Shown here piece by piece: positions 1-7,344 of a DNA stretch of 37,905 nucleotides (its first letter is position 1; the number at the start of each line of letters is the position of its first letter). This DNA is from RGIG4608 sp964413365 (GTDB lineage Bacteria; Bacillota; Clostridia; Oscillospirales; CAG-272), in the NCBI GenBank assembly GCA_964413365.1, contig CAYPRM010000012.1, positions 1 through 37,905 on the forward strand, in the 5' to 3' direction. The translations under genes were made by a program, and so were the position numbers. Below the pieces are notes generated by a model. It was not told the origin of the DNA. It saw only the letters and a list, made by a program, of their open reading frames with translations, and made no database searches.

Positions 1-433
1 CGACGTCGGAGTACATCTGGATAAATCTTCTGTAGCAGTCGTAAGCCCAACGGGGGTTGCCGGACTTCTGAGCCATGACCTCAACGACCTGCTCGTTAAG
101 ACCGAGGTTAAGGATGGTGTCCATCATACCGGGCATGGAAGCGCGCGCACCGGAACGAACGGAAACGAGAAGGGGATTTTCGTGATCACCGAACTTCTTG
201 CCCGTAACAGCTTCCATCTTTACGATGTACTCATTGATCTCCGCCTGAATCTCGGGATTGATCTGGCGGCCGTCCTCGTAGTACTGAGTGCAAGCCTCTG
301 TGGTGATGGTGAAGCCCTGGGGAACGGGGAGACCGATGTTGGTCATTTCAGCAAGGTTTGCGCCCTTACCGCCGAGGAGCTCACGCATGTTTGCATTACC
401 TTCAGTAAAGAGGTAACAATACTTTTTTGCCAT
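1..433 (-). CDS. ppdK: Pyruvate phosphate dikinase, N-terminal part (runs off window start)
   Basis: The reverse-strand translation begins MAKKYCYLFTEGNANMREL and continues with GGKGANLAEM and, further on, VSVRSGARASMPGMMDT. These are the hallmark N-terminal nucleotide-binding segments of PPDK, which interconverts pyruvate, ATP and Pi with PEP, AMP and PPi in the cytosol. About 144 of the usual roughly 880 residues are present; the swivelling phosphohistidine and PEP domains lie outside the window. The ATG at 433 is preceded by a GGAGGA ribosome binding site, which fixes the start. The gene sits alone behind its own promoter and a structured leader, divergent from the DUF512 operon. Since ppa (4927-5457) removes pyrophosphate and PPDK in anaerobes often uses it, a PPi-linked glycolysis is possible but is only an inference. 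Confidence 0.96.
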   Translation of the reverse strand, partial: MAKKYCYLFTEGNANMRELLGGKGANLAEMTNIGLPVPQGFTITTEACTQYYEDGRQINPEIQAEINEYIVKMEAVTGKKFGDHENPLLVSVRSGARASMPGMMDTILNLGLNEQVVEVMAQKSGNPRWAYDCYRRFIQMYSDV

Positions 434-470
434 TTTTGAATCCTCCAAAAATATAAAAATGTTTTTAAAT

Positions 471-544
471 ATAAGCGTTTTATTGATGTGCAAGCACACC
501 GAAAAGGCATACAGAGCGGTATGCCACGCGTGAAATACGCTTAT
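471..544 (-). promoter_or_regulatory. Structured 5' leader of ppdK
   Basis: In the leader between the predicted ppdK promoter and its start codon an outer perfect 8-bp stem (471-478 with 537-544) encloses a perfect 7-bp hairpin (506-512 with 519-525, six-base loop). The outer stem begins only a few bases after the expected transcription start. The fold could stabilise the mRNA or regulate expression. It matches no riboswitch class that I recognise, and the function is unknown. Confidence 0.4.
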
Positions 545-554
545 TCCACCCGAC

Positions 555-560
555 ATTATA
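555..560 (-). promoter_or_regulatory. Probable -10 box of the ppdK promoter
   Basis: On the minus strand there is an exact TATAAT at 560-555, about 120 bases upstream of the ppdK start codon. No good -35 hexamer lies at the standard spacing (the best is a TATTCA-like hexamer at 17 bases), so the promoter may be weak or activator-dependent. Confidence 0.45.
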
Positions 561-742
561 ACACAAAATACCGATTTTGAATATACTTTTTTCGCATTTT
601 CTTGCTCGATATTTGTAAATATTTTGTTAACATATTCACAATGTAATGTGCTATGTCTATTTCGGAAGATTTGTTCGACATTTCTATTAGCTTTTACGAT
701 TCGCTGTGGTAGAATTAGCTGAGTTAGCAGGGAGGTGATGAT

Positions 743-865
743 ATGAGACGTGCAAGAATATTAACTAAGCTTTCACACAGTAAGTGTTGCAGAAAAAGAT
801 ATGCTCAACCTTTAAGTATAACAACCAAATATATCAAAAAATCAAAAAATCTCCGATTTTTTTGA
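743..865 (+). CDS. Small basic 40-residue ORF, function unknown
   Basis: An ATG follows a strong GGGAGGTGATGAT ribosome binding site and opens 40 codons, starting MRRARILTKLSHSKCCRKRY and ending NLRFF. The product is very basic (many Arg and Lys) and has a Cys-Cys pair; it has no membrane segment. The last codons and the stop lie inside a TC/A-rich inverted repeat (834-871) that looks like a terminator, so promoter, ORF and terminator could form a self-contained small unit. A possible promoter is TTGTTC (671-676), an 18-base spacer and TACGAT (695-700). I recognise no family. It could instead be a leader peptide or a small RNA with a chance ORF. Confidence 0.35.
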   Translation: MRRARILTKLSHSKCCRKRYAQPLSITTKYIKKSKNLRFF

Positions 866-871
866 TTTTTT
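834..871 (+). terminator. Possible A/T-rich intrinsic terminator
   Basis: Two TC-A6 units followed by TC (834-851) face GA-T7-GA-T6 (855-871), a near-perfect inverted repeat with one extra T and a tiny loop, ending in a T run. It would end transcription of the small ORF just before the promoter of the DUF512-der operon. The low G+C content makes the hairpin weak. Confidence 0.4.
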
Positions 872-894
872 AGAGAATAAAGTGCCAAAAGCCT

Positions 895-923
895 TTGACA
901 AATCCCGATATATATGATATAAT
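895..923 (+). promoter_or_regulatory. Consensus sigma-A promoter of the DUF512-der-obg-ppa operon
   Basis: TTGACA at 895-900 and TATAAT at 918-923, separated by exactly 17 bases: a perfect consensus. The expected transcription start is near 930, giving a leader of about 40 bases with an AAAGGAGGA ribosome binding site before the ATG at 969. Confidence 0.85.
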
Positions 924-968
924 ATTAAGTCAAAACTACGAAATCCGCAAAAAGGAGGACACGGCAGG

Positions 969-2282
969 ATGGTAAGGATAACCTGTGTTGACGAAAATTC
1001 AAGAGCCGCAAGGGCAGGCATAAAAGTGGATGACACGCTCGTATCCATCAACGGCAGGGAGATAAATGACGTTCTCGATTACAGATTTCATCTTGCCAAC
1101 AAGCTGCTTGATATCTGCGTAGAGAGAAACGGCGAGGAGCTGCACTTCACGCTCCATAAGCAGGAATACGACGATATCGGGCTTGATTTTGAGACTCCGC
1201 TTATGGACAAGAAGCATTCCTGTGAGAACAAGTGCATCTTCTGCTTCATCGACCAGCTTCCAAAGGGACTGAGAAAATCGCTCTACTTCAAGGACGACGA
1301 TTCGCGTCTGTCGTTTCTGCACGGAAACTATATAACGCTGACAAATCTTAACGACTCGGATATCGACAGGATAATCGAGATGCACATATCCCCCGTGAAC
1401 GTCTCCGTACACACCACCAATCCCGAGCTTCGCGTCAAAATGATGAAGAACAAGCGCTCGGGCGAGGTCCTCTCATATCTGCGCCGTTTTGCCGATGCAG
1501 GTATAGGAATATGCGCACAGATAGTACTCTGCAAGGGAATAAACGACGGCGAGGAGCTCACGCGCTCAATGCGTGATCTGACGGAATATTTCCCCTCACT
1601 CCAGAGCGTTTCCATAGTCCCCGCAGGCAAAACGAGATTCAGAGACGGGCTGTTTCCGCTCGAGAGCTTTTCACGCGAGGACTGCAGGGAGGTCATAGCG
1701 CAGGTGGAGAGATTTGCAGATGAATGTCTTGAAAAATACGGCTCAAGGCTCTTTTTCTGCTCCGACGAGTTCTATATAAAGGGTGAGCTGGGGCTTCATA
1801 CGGAGGAATATTACGAGGGCTATGCGCAGATAGAGAACGGCGTCGGTATGCTGACCTCTCTCCTTACGGAATTCGGCGTAGAGCTTGAATATGTGGACGA
1901 GTATATAGATAGCTTTAAGCCACCGCGCAGTATTTCCGTGGTAACGGGAGTTGCATCAAGTGCACAGATAAACGATATGTGTGCCAGACTCTCAGCGGCA
2001 GTTACGGGGCTGAATATAACGGTCTACACAGTAGTAAATAACTTTTTCGGGCACGAGATAACGGTCTCGGGACTGCTCACGGGCACGGATATATACGATC
2101 AGCTTCGCGACAAGCCGCTTTACGACGAGCTAATACTGCCGCCGAACGTTCTTCGTGCCGAGGGAGATCTCTTCCTTTGCGGAATGAGCCTTAGCGAGCT
2201 TAGCGAAAAGCTGAATATAGGAATAAGACTTTCGAGCAACGACGGAGCGGGCTTCGTTTCGGCAATGCTCGGTATAGAATAG
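969..2282 (+). CDS. DUF512 protein: PDZ domain plus radical-SAM-like core
   Basis: This 437-residue protein starts with a PDZ-like domain (about residues 1-65, including GIKVDDTLVSINGREI). A CX3CX2C motif follows at Cys85, Cys89 and Cys92 (CENKCIFC), the signature that binds a radical-SAM [4Fe-4S] cluster, then a long DUF512 C-terminal region. The family is common in Clostridia and is known to sit directly upstream of der, as here (14 bases between stop and start). Its reaction is not established to my knowledge; the context suggests a link to ribosome or GTPase biology, which is inference. The start is supported by an AAAGGAGGA site about 10 bases upstream. The shadow ORFs on the opposite strand are not genes. 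Confidence 0.9.
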   Translation: MVRITCVDENSRAARAGIKVDDTLVSINGREINDVLDYRFHLANKLLDICVERNGEELHFTLHKQEYDDIGLDFETPLMDKKHSCENKCIFCFIDQLPKGLRKSLYFKDDDSRLSFLHGNYITLTNLNDSDIDRIIEMHISPVNVSVHTTNPELRVKMMKNKRSGEVLSYLRRFADAGIGICAQIVLCKGINDGEELTRSMRDLTEYFPSLQSVSIVPAGKTRFRDGLFPLESFSREDCREVIAQVERFADECLEKYGSRLFFCSDEFYIKGELGLHTEEYYEGYAQIENGVGMLTSLLTEFGVELEYVDEYIDSFKPPRSISVVTGVASSAQINDMCARLSAAVTGLNITVYTVVNNFFGHEITVSGLLTGTDIYDQLRDKPLYDELILPPNVLRAEGDLFLCGMSLSELSEKLNIGIRLSSNDGAGFVSAMLGIE

Positions 2283-2296
2283 GAGGTTGATATAGA

Positions 2297-3628
2297 ATGG
2301 GAAAGCCGATAATTGCGATCGTGGGCAGACCTAATGTGGGCAAGAGCACCCTTTTCAACAAGCTGATAGGGGAGCGACGCTCGATAGTTGAGGACACGCC
2401 GGGAGTAACGAGGGATAGGATCTACGGCGAGACGGAATGGTCCTCACGCAAGCTCGTTATAATCGACACGGGAGGCATTGAGCCAAAGACGAACGACATC
2501 ATACTTAAGCAGATGCGTATGCAGGCGCAGATAGCCATCGACACCGCAGATGTTATCATTTTTATGTGCGACGTGCGTACAGGGCTTACCGCCGACGACA
2601 GGGATATCGCCACGATGCTCAAAAAGAGCGGAAAGCCGATAGTACCATGCATCAACAAATGCGACAATGTAGGACACGTGCCCTACGAATATTACGAATT
2701 CTACGAGCTCGGCTTCGATTGCGAGCCCGTGGCAGTCTCCTCCGTTCACGGAACGGGCACAGGCGACCTTCTCGATGCGGTGGTGGAGGCACTTCCGCCC
2801 GAGTGTGAGGGCGAGAGTGATGACGACGACAGCATCAAGGTAGCCGTAATTGGCAAGCCCAACGCCGGCAAATCCTCGATCATCAACAGATTTATAGGTC
2901 AGGAGAGACTCATCGTCTCCGACATTGCGGGAACAACGCGCGACGCGGTAGATACTGTTGTCGAGAACGAATACGGCAAATTTACCTTCATAGACACCGC
3001 AGGAATAAGACGCTCCTCCAAGATAAACGATAAGATCGAGAAATACAGCGTCCTCCGTGCACATATGGCAGTCGAGAGAGCGGACGTTTGTCTCATACTC
3101 ATCGACGCAAACGAGGGAATAACCGAGCAGGACGAGAAGATCGCAGGTATCGCTCACGAGGCTGGCAAGGCTTCCATCGTCATAGTCAACAAGTGGGATT
3201 CCATAGAGAAGGATAACGGAACGGTCAACGAGTTCACAAGAAGGATAAACACAGCTCTGGCATATATGACCTACGCGCCCATACTCTTTGTCTCCGCAAA
3301 GACGGGACAGCGCGTAAGGGATATTTATAAGCACATACAGTATGTCTATAATCAGACAAATACACGCATCTCAACGGGAATGCTCAATGACGTTCTCGGT
3401 GAGGCGACCATGCGCGTTCAGCCCCCGTCCGATAAGGGCAGACGCCTCAAGATCTACTATATGACTCAGGTCAGCGTAGCACCCCCGACCTTCGTTATAT
3501 TCTGTAATGATGTCGAGCTCTTCCACTTCTCATACAGAAGATATATCGAGAACTGCCTGCGCGACACCTTCGGCTTCAAGGGTACCCCGATCCATATCAT
3601 CATAAGAGCAAAGGGGGACGATAAATAA
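2297..3628 (+). CDS. der: Ribosome-assembly GTPase Der (EngA)
   Basis: Two GTPase domains in tandem identify Der, which acts in late 50S ribosomal subunit maturation. Domain 1 has the P-loop GRPNVGKSTLFNKL near the N-terminus, DTPGVTRDR and NKCD; domain 2 has GKPNAGKSSIINRF, DTAGIRRSSK and NKWD. A C-terminal KH-like domain (about residues 350-443) completes the usual architecture, and 443 residues is the normal length. The ribosome binding site (GGAGG) overlaps the stop codon of the DUF512 gene. The last A of the der stop codon is the first base of the obg ATG, so translation of these two GTPases is probably coupled. Confidence 0.97.
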   Translation: MGKPIIAIVGRPNVGKSTLFNKLIGERRSIVEDTPGVTRDRIYGETEWSSRKLVIIDTGGIEPKTNDIILKQMRMQAQIAIDTADVIIFMCDVRTGLTADDRDIATMLKKSGKPIVPCINKCDNVGHVPYEYYEFYELGFDCEPVAVSSVHGTGTGDLLDAVVEALPPECEGESDDDDSIKVAVIGKPNAGKSSIINRFIGQERLIVSDIAGTTRDAVDTVVENEYGKFTFIDTAGIRRSSKINDKIEKYSVLRAHMAVERADVCLILIDANEGITEQDEKIAGIAHEAGKASIVIVNKWDSIEKDNGTVNEFTRRINTALAYMTYAPILFVSAKTGQRVRDIYKHIQYVYNQTNTRISTGMLNDVLGEATMRVQPPSDKGRRLKIYYMTQVSVAPPTFVIFCNDVELFHFSYRRYIENCLRDTFGFKGTPIHIIIRAKGDDK

Positions 3629-4902
3629 TGTTCATAGACAATATAAAGATATACGTCAAGGCAGGGGACGGCGGTAACGGCGCTATCTCCTTCAGACGTG
3701 AAAAATATGTCGCCAAGGGCGGCCCTGACGGCGGAGACGGCGGACACGGCGGAAATATCGTTTTCCGCGTGGACGAGGGCTCAAATACCCTCCTTGCCTT
3801 CCGCTACAAGAGAAAATTCGTCGCAGAAAACGGTGGTAACGGCAAGGGTGCAAAGTTCCACGGTGCTACGGCGGAGGATGTGATAGTTCTCGTTCCTCGC
3901 GGCACTCTTATAAAGGACGCCGAGAGCGGAAGGATACTTAAGGATATGTCCGACGGTGAGGATTTTGTCTGCTGTCGCGGCGGCAGAGGCGGCTGGGGAA
4001 ATAAGCATTTTGCCACCCCTACAAGACAGGTGCCGAATTTCGCAAAGAACGGCACCAAGGGAGAGGAGAGGGAGCTTCTTCTCGAGCTTAAGATGCTCGC
4101 AGATGTCGGAATAATCGGATATCCGAGCGTTGGAAAGTCCTCGATCCTTGCCCGTATAAGCTCGGCAAGACCTAAGATCGCGGACTACCATTTCACGACT
4201 CTCTCGCCAAACCTCGGTGTCGTCTCAAGCGGCGGTGAGAGCGGATTTGTCGCTGCGGATATTCCCGGACTCATCGAGGGTGCGGCTGACGGAGCAGGTC
4301 TCGGACACGCATTCCTGCGCCATATCGACCGCTGCAGACTGCTCTGGCACGTGGTGGATATATCCTGCTTCGAGGGCAGAGATCCCGTGGAGGATATCAT
4401 TGCGATAGACAGGGAGCTTATGAATTACAGCCCAGAGCTTGCAGAAAGACGTCAGATCGTGGTTGCAAATAAGACCGACGCGCTCGATCCCGATGCAGTT
4501 GACGTGGCGGCATTTGAAAAGTTCGTCGCCGAGAGCGGAAGGGAGCTTATATACGTTTCCGCCGCAACGGGCGAGGGACTTGACAGGCTTATTGAGAGAA
4601 CGGCAGAGGAGCTTCGCACGCTCCCGCCGATGATCGTGTACGAGGCGGAATACGAGCCTGAGGACGCATACGTCGGCGGCTCGAAGGATACCTCCGTCAG
4701 ACGCGAGGGCGGCGTTTATATCGTCGAGGGAGAATGGCTGTTCAACCTAATGGGGCAGATCAACTTCTCCGATAACGAATCCCTCAACTATTTCCAGAGA
4801 ATCCTTTACAGAAGCGGCGTTTTCGAGCTTCTTGAGCAGAACGGCTGTAAGGACGGCGACACCGTTTCAATATACGATTTTGAATTTGATTTTATAAAAT
4901 GA
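3628..4902 (+). CDS. obg: GTPase Obg (CgtA)
   Basis: The glycine-rich Obg fold comes first (about residues 1-158, with KAGDGGNGAISFRREKYV and GGDGGHGGN). The G domain follows, with P-loop GYPSVGKSSI, DIPGLIEGAADGAGLGH and NKTD. A C-terminal OCT domain (about 345-424) is present, as in Gram-positive Obg proteins. Obg associates with the 50S subunit and responds to guanine nucleotides, linking ribosome assembly to growth and the stress response. It overlaps der by one base, and a GGGGGA stretch before the ATG can serve as ribosome binding site. Length and order of domains are normal. Confidence 0.97.
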   Translation: MFIDNIKIYVKAGDGGNGAISFRREKYVAKGGPDGGDGGHGGNIVFRVDEGSNTLLAFRYKRKFVAENGGNGKGAKFHGATAEDVIVLVPRGTLIKDAESGRILKDMSDGEDFVCCRGGRGGWGNKHFATPTRQVPNFAKNGTKGEERELLLELKMLADVGIIGYPSVGKSSILARISSARPKIADYHFTTLSPNLGVVSSGGESGFVAADIPGLIEGAADGAGLGHAFLRHIDRCRLLWHVVDISCFEGRDPVEDIIAIDRELMNYSPELAERRQIVVANKTDALDPDAVDVAAFEKFVAESGRELIYVSAATGEGLDRLIERTAEELRTLPPMIVYEAEYEPEDAYVGGSKDTSVRREGGVYIVEGEWLFNLMGQINFSDNESLNYFQRILYRSGVFELLEQNGCKDGDTVSIYDFEFDFIK

Positions 4903-4926
4903 TCCGACAGGACAGGAGGCAGTAAT

Positions 4927-5457
4927 ATGAATATTTGGCACGATATAGATCCCCGTGAGATCACTCCCGAGGAGTTCACAGCAGTTATCGAGATACCCAA
5001 GAATTCCCAATGTAAATACGAGCTCGATAAGAGCACAGGACTCATCAAGCTTGACAGAGTGCTCTATACCTCGACGCACTACCCAGCAAATTACGGATTT
5101 ATCCCGAGAACGTATTCCGAGGATAAGGATCCGCTCGACGTCCTCGTTCTGTTCTCACCCGAGATAGCACCGCTGACTCTCTGCAAGGTAAGACCTATCG
5201 GTGTAGTTCGAATGGTCGACGGCGGCGATATCGACGATAAGATCATCGGCGTGCTTGTCAACGATCCCACCTCCAAGGATTATCATTCCGTAAATGACCT
5301 GCCGTCCCATATCTTCGACGAAATAATGCACTTCTTCAAGGTCTATAAGCAGCTCGAGAACAAGAGAACTGCCGTAAAATCCCTCTACGACAGGGATCGC
5401 GCAATAGAGATAATTCAGAAGGCTATCGACGATTATAACGAAAAATTCGGAAAATAA
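4927..5457 (+). CDS. ppa: Family I inorganic pyrophosphatase
   Basis: A 176-residue soluble protein with the family I active-site signature DKDPLDVLV (Asp66, Asp68, Asp71), preceded by LYTSTHYPANYGFIPRTY and followed by MVDGGDIDDKIIGV. It hydrolyses pyrophosphate to phosphate with Mg2+ and pulls biosynthetic reactions forward. The ATG follows a clear AGGAGG site 24 bases after obg, and a strong terminator follows, so it is the last gene of the DUF512-der-obg transcript. Many Clostridia use the manganese-dependent family II enzyme instead; this is plainly family I. Confidence 0.96.
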   Translation: MNIWHDIDPREITPEEFTAVIEIPKNSQCKYELDKSTGLIKLDRVLYTSTHYPANYGFIPRTYSEDKDPLDVLVLFSPEIAPLTLCKVRPIGVVRMVDGGDIDDKIIGVLVNDPTSKDYHSVNDLPSHIFDEIMHFFKVYKQLENKRTAVKSLYDRDRAIEIIQKAIDDYNEKFGK

Positions 5458-5467
5458 GCTAATATTG

Positions 5468-5495
5468 CCCCCACCGCGTGGCGGTGGGGGTTTTT
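5468..5495 (+). terminator. Strong intrinsic terminator after ppa
   Basis: A perfect 10-bp G+C-rich stem (5468-5477 with 5481-5490) with a GTG loop is followed by five T. It ends the operon that starts at the 895-923 promoter. Confidence 0.93.
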
Positions 5496-5739
5496 ATACT
5501 GCCTTTGGCACTACAAAGCATCAAAAAACGGTGCGGGGCTAAAGCGTGCGACTGCGGGCAAAAAGCCTCACCCTCCGTGCATCATCTTCGAGCGAAGCGA
5601 AGGATCTTGCGCGGCGATGGCACAAAATCCGCGCGGTAAAATAAAGGGTAACGAACTTCCACCACCGCACGAAATCGCTATTGTAGCATGCAATTTGATA
5701 AGAAAATTCCAAAAAATCGAGTTCTGTTGTATAACCAAC
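5496..5739 (+). repeat. Gene-free region with nested small hairpins, possibly a dispersed intergenic repeat
   Basis: No convincing gene lies between ppa and the LRR gene. The stretch is more G+C-rich than the other intergenic regions and holds several inverted repeats: CTTTG/CAAAG around 5501-5516, an imperfect TTCG-rich stem around 5585-5604 (CTTCGAGCGAAGCGAAG), and GCGCGG/CCGCGC at 5609-5614 with 5629-5634. The chain of short stems resembles REP or MITE-like intergenic repeats. One copy alone cannot show that it is repeated. An ORF at 5617-5862 runs through the terminator and the LRR gene and is not believed. Confidence 0.35.
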
Positions 5740-5770
5740 AAAACCGCCGATTTTCGGCGGTTTTGTTTTT
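5740..5770. terminator. Bidirectional intrinsic terminator
   Basis: An 11-bp stem (5740-5750 with 5754-5764, core CCGCCGA/TCGGCGG) with flanking A and T runs can work on both strands. It lies just past the stop codon of the minus-strand LRR gene and backs up the ppa terminator from the other side. Confidence 0.85.
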
Positions 5771-5779
5771 TGAAAGCTA

Positions 5780-6451
5780 TCAGCTTGCCTCTATATGCTC
5801 ATACGCAATTCCAAAACTCCGAGCATACCTCTCGGCATACGAGCCAGACTCGCAGTATATAACGAGTGCCCTCGAGCAGGAGTCGAACGCCCCATATCCT
5901 ATCTCCGAAACACCGCCCGAGATGTAGACGGTGCTCAGGGCATAGCACCCGAGGAATGCGAACCAATCCACCTCCATACATGAGGAGGGAAGCACTACAC
6001 TGCGCACCGATGTCTCGGCAAAGGCACGCTCGCCAATCTTAAGCACGGGGAGTCCGTCAATCCTCTCAGGTATGACCACGCTCGTGAGCTTGCCCGTATA
6101 GCCCGTTACGGTGATGCCGCCGTTTTCCTTTACATACTTGAAGCTCTCCGCAGATGTAGTAGTATTCTTATCCGAGCCTGTGTTAGTGTTGCCCGTAGCT
6201 GCTCCGCTCGGCGTGCTGTCCTGCGAGCCTGCCGAAATGTCCGAGCTACCAACCCCCGATGACGCATTTATCATAGAGCTTATAAGCTCTCCCTGCTTGT
6301 TGAGCTTTTCCTTTAATACCTCAAGCTCGCTCTCAAGATTGCTCCGCACCGTGTCCTCTATCCTCTGATTTATCTCCCGACCGCCGAGAAATACCGCGAT
6401 CAGCACCGCACATACGAGCAATAGCACCGAGCTAAGACTGAAATTCCGCAT
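5780..6451 (-). CDS. Small membrane-anchored leucine-rich-repeat (BspA-like) protein
   Basis: The translation from the ATG at 6451 starts MRNFSLSSVLLLVCAVLIAV, a signal-anchor helix. A heptad-like stretch follows (IEDTVRSNLESELEVLKEKL), then a Ser/Thr/Gly/Asn-rich linker, then about three LRR_5 (BspA-type) repeats with the pattern IGERAF, VDWFAF and IGYGAF. It is probably displayed outside the membrane; the ligand is unknown. The start is placed 11 codons inside the longest ORF because a GGAGG site sits 9 bases upstream of this ATG. The same repeat family forms the giant protease at the window end. It follows the thioesterase on the same strand, and its ribosome binding site is inside a strong inverted repeat. 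Confidence 0.8.
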   Translation of the reverse strand: MRNFSLSSVLLLVCAVLIAVFLGGREINQRIEDTVRSNLESELEVLKEKLNKQGELISSMINASSGVGSSDISAGSQDSTPSGAATGNTNTGSDKNTTTSAESFKYVKENGGITVTGYTGKLTSVVIPERIDGLPVLKIGERAFAETSVRSVVLPSSCMEVDWFAFLGCYALSTVYISGGVSEIGYGAFDSCSRALVIYCESGSYAERYARSFGIAYEHIEAS

Positions 6452-6458
6452 AATATTA

Positions 6459-6505
6459 GACCTCCGTTTTTTTATAGCTATCAAACTATATGAAAAACGG
6501 AGGTC
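6459..6505 (-). promoter_or_regulatory. Inverted repeat that can sequester the LRR gene's ribosome binding site
   Basis: Arms 6459-6471 and 6493-6505 are perfect 13-base complements, and an inner 5-bp stem (6473-6477 with 6486-6490) extends the hairpin. On the minus-strand RNA the 3' arm contains the GGAGG site used by the 6451 start, and the 5' arm carries its complement ACCUCC. Transcripts arriving from the thioesterase gene would hide the site. No T run follows, so it is not a standard terminator. Confidence 0.6.
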
Positions 6506-6521
6506 ATTTATGCATTTACAC

Positions 6522-7262
6522 TTATTTTATTTCGGACGTGCGCTCCTCTGTGCCAACGTAAGCCTCAAGAGCAGCTGCACCCTCGGGATCGAGCGTTTTG
6601 AAATAGAAGCTCTGACCGCTCTGCGCGCGAAGCACCCGTATCTCGTCATTATACTGCGCTCCCCTCAAAAACGAGAGCATCATCTCACGAACTCGCAGAT
6701 GCTCGGGGCAGGGGAGATAGTCAACGAGCATATTGGGATAGTGGGTGTTGTTCATGTGCCTGTTGTAATCAATGTCGCCGTAAAGAATATGCTTGATCCC
6801 GACACAGTCAAGCTCCGCATCCGCAGGATATGCCACTCTGTGGGGCATTTTTATATCTATCGACTCCTCGTCGACAAAATTACACTTGAATGCCTTGACG
6901 GGAAGGAGCCTGTGCGTCTGCGTATCAAGAAGTGCCCAGTATGTCAGGGCGTCGGCTATTATTTCATCACCGCGCCACACCCTGAAGCTGCGCCAGAAGG
7001 TGAACGCGCGGGATTCTATACCCGTCCACGTTTCCACCTTGAGCGAGTCATACGCATACGCAGGCTTGTAGAACCTCATATACAGCTTTGACAGAATGAA
7101 CGCCTGATGGAGCTCATCGCGAACATATTCTATGTCGGGATAATAGGTCTGTATATGTTTATTGGTCGTCTCCTGCATAAGAGTGAGGAGTGCAGAGGGC
7201 GTGATCTCTCTGTTTGCATTTGTATCATGCCACCTTACGGTGTATTCACAGCTGAATTTCAT
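6522..7262 (-). CDS. Acyl-ACP thioesterase (FatA/FatB-like, double hot-dog)
   Basis: This 246-residue protein has the two hot-dog halves of bacterial acyl-[acyl carrier protein] thioesterases. The N-terminal half starts FSCEYTVRWHDTNANREITP, and the second half carries the signature DIDYNRHMNNTHY, with Asn167 and His169 matching the NxHxNN catalytic region. Such enzymes release free fatty acids from acyl-ACP and affect chain length or membrane lipid supply in the cytosol. The ATG follows a CGGAGGAAG site. Upstream lies its own possible promoter, and 71 bases after it starts the LRR gene. Chain-length preference cannot be read from sequence. Confidence 0.9.
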   Translation of the reverse strand: MKFSCEYTVRWHDTNANREITPSALLTLMQETTNKHIQTYYPDIEYVRDELHQAFILSKLYMRFYKPAYAYDSLKVETWTGIESRAFTFWRSFRVWRGDEIIADALTYWALLDTQTHRLLPVKAFKCNFVDEESIDIKMPHRVAYPADAELDCVGIKHILYGDIDYNRHMNNTHYPNMLVDYLPCPEHLRVREMMLSFLRGAQYNDEIRVLRAQSGQSFYFKTLDPEGAAALEAYVGTEERTSEIK

Positions 7263-7296
7263 ATCTTCCTCCGAGGGGTATTGTCTTATCCTTCAT

Positions 7297-7325
7297 ATTC
7301 TACATCATTTTCGCAAAAAATTCAA
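7297..7325 (-). promoter_or_regulatory. Likely promoter of the thioesterase gene
   Basis: On the minus strand TTGAAT (7325-7320) and TAGAAT (7302-7297) are separated by exactly 17 bases. Both hexamers have one mismatch from consensus. The predicted leader is about 30 bases. Confidence 0.55.
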
Positions 7326-7344
7326 GTCAATAATCGTTAACTTT

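Noticed and set aside
182..439. Plus-strand ORF of 85 codons over the ppdK start
   Set aside because: It is the antisense shadow of a clear PPDK reading frame and has no ribosome binding site.
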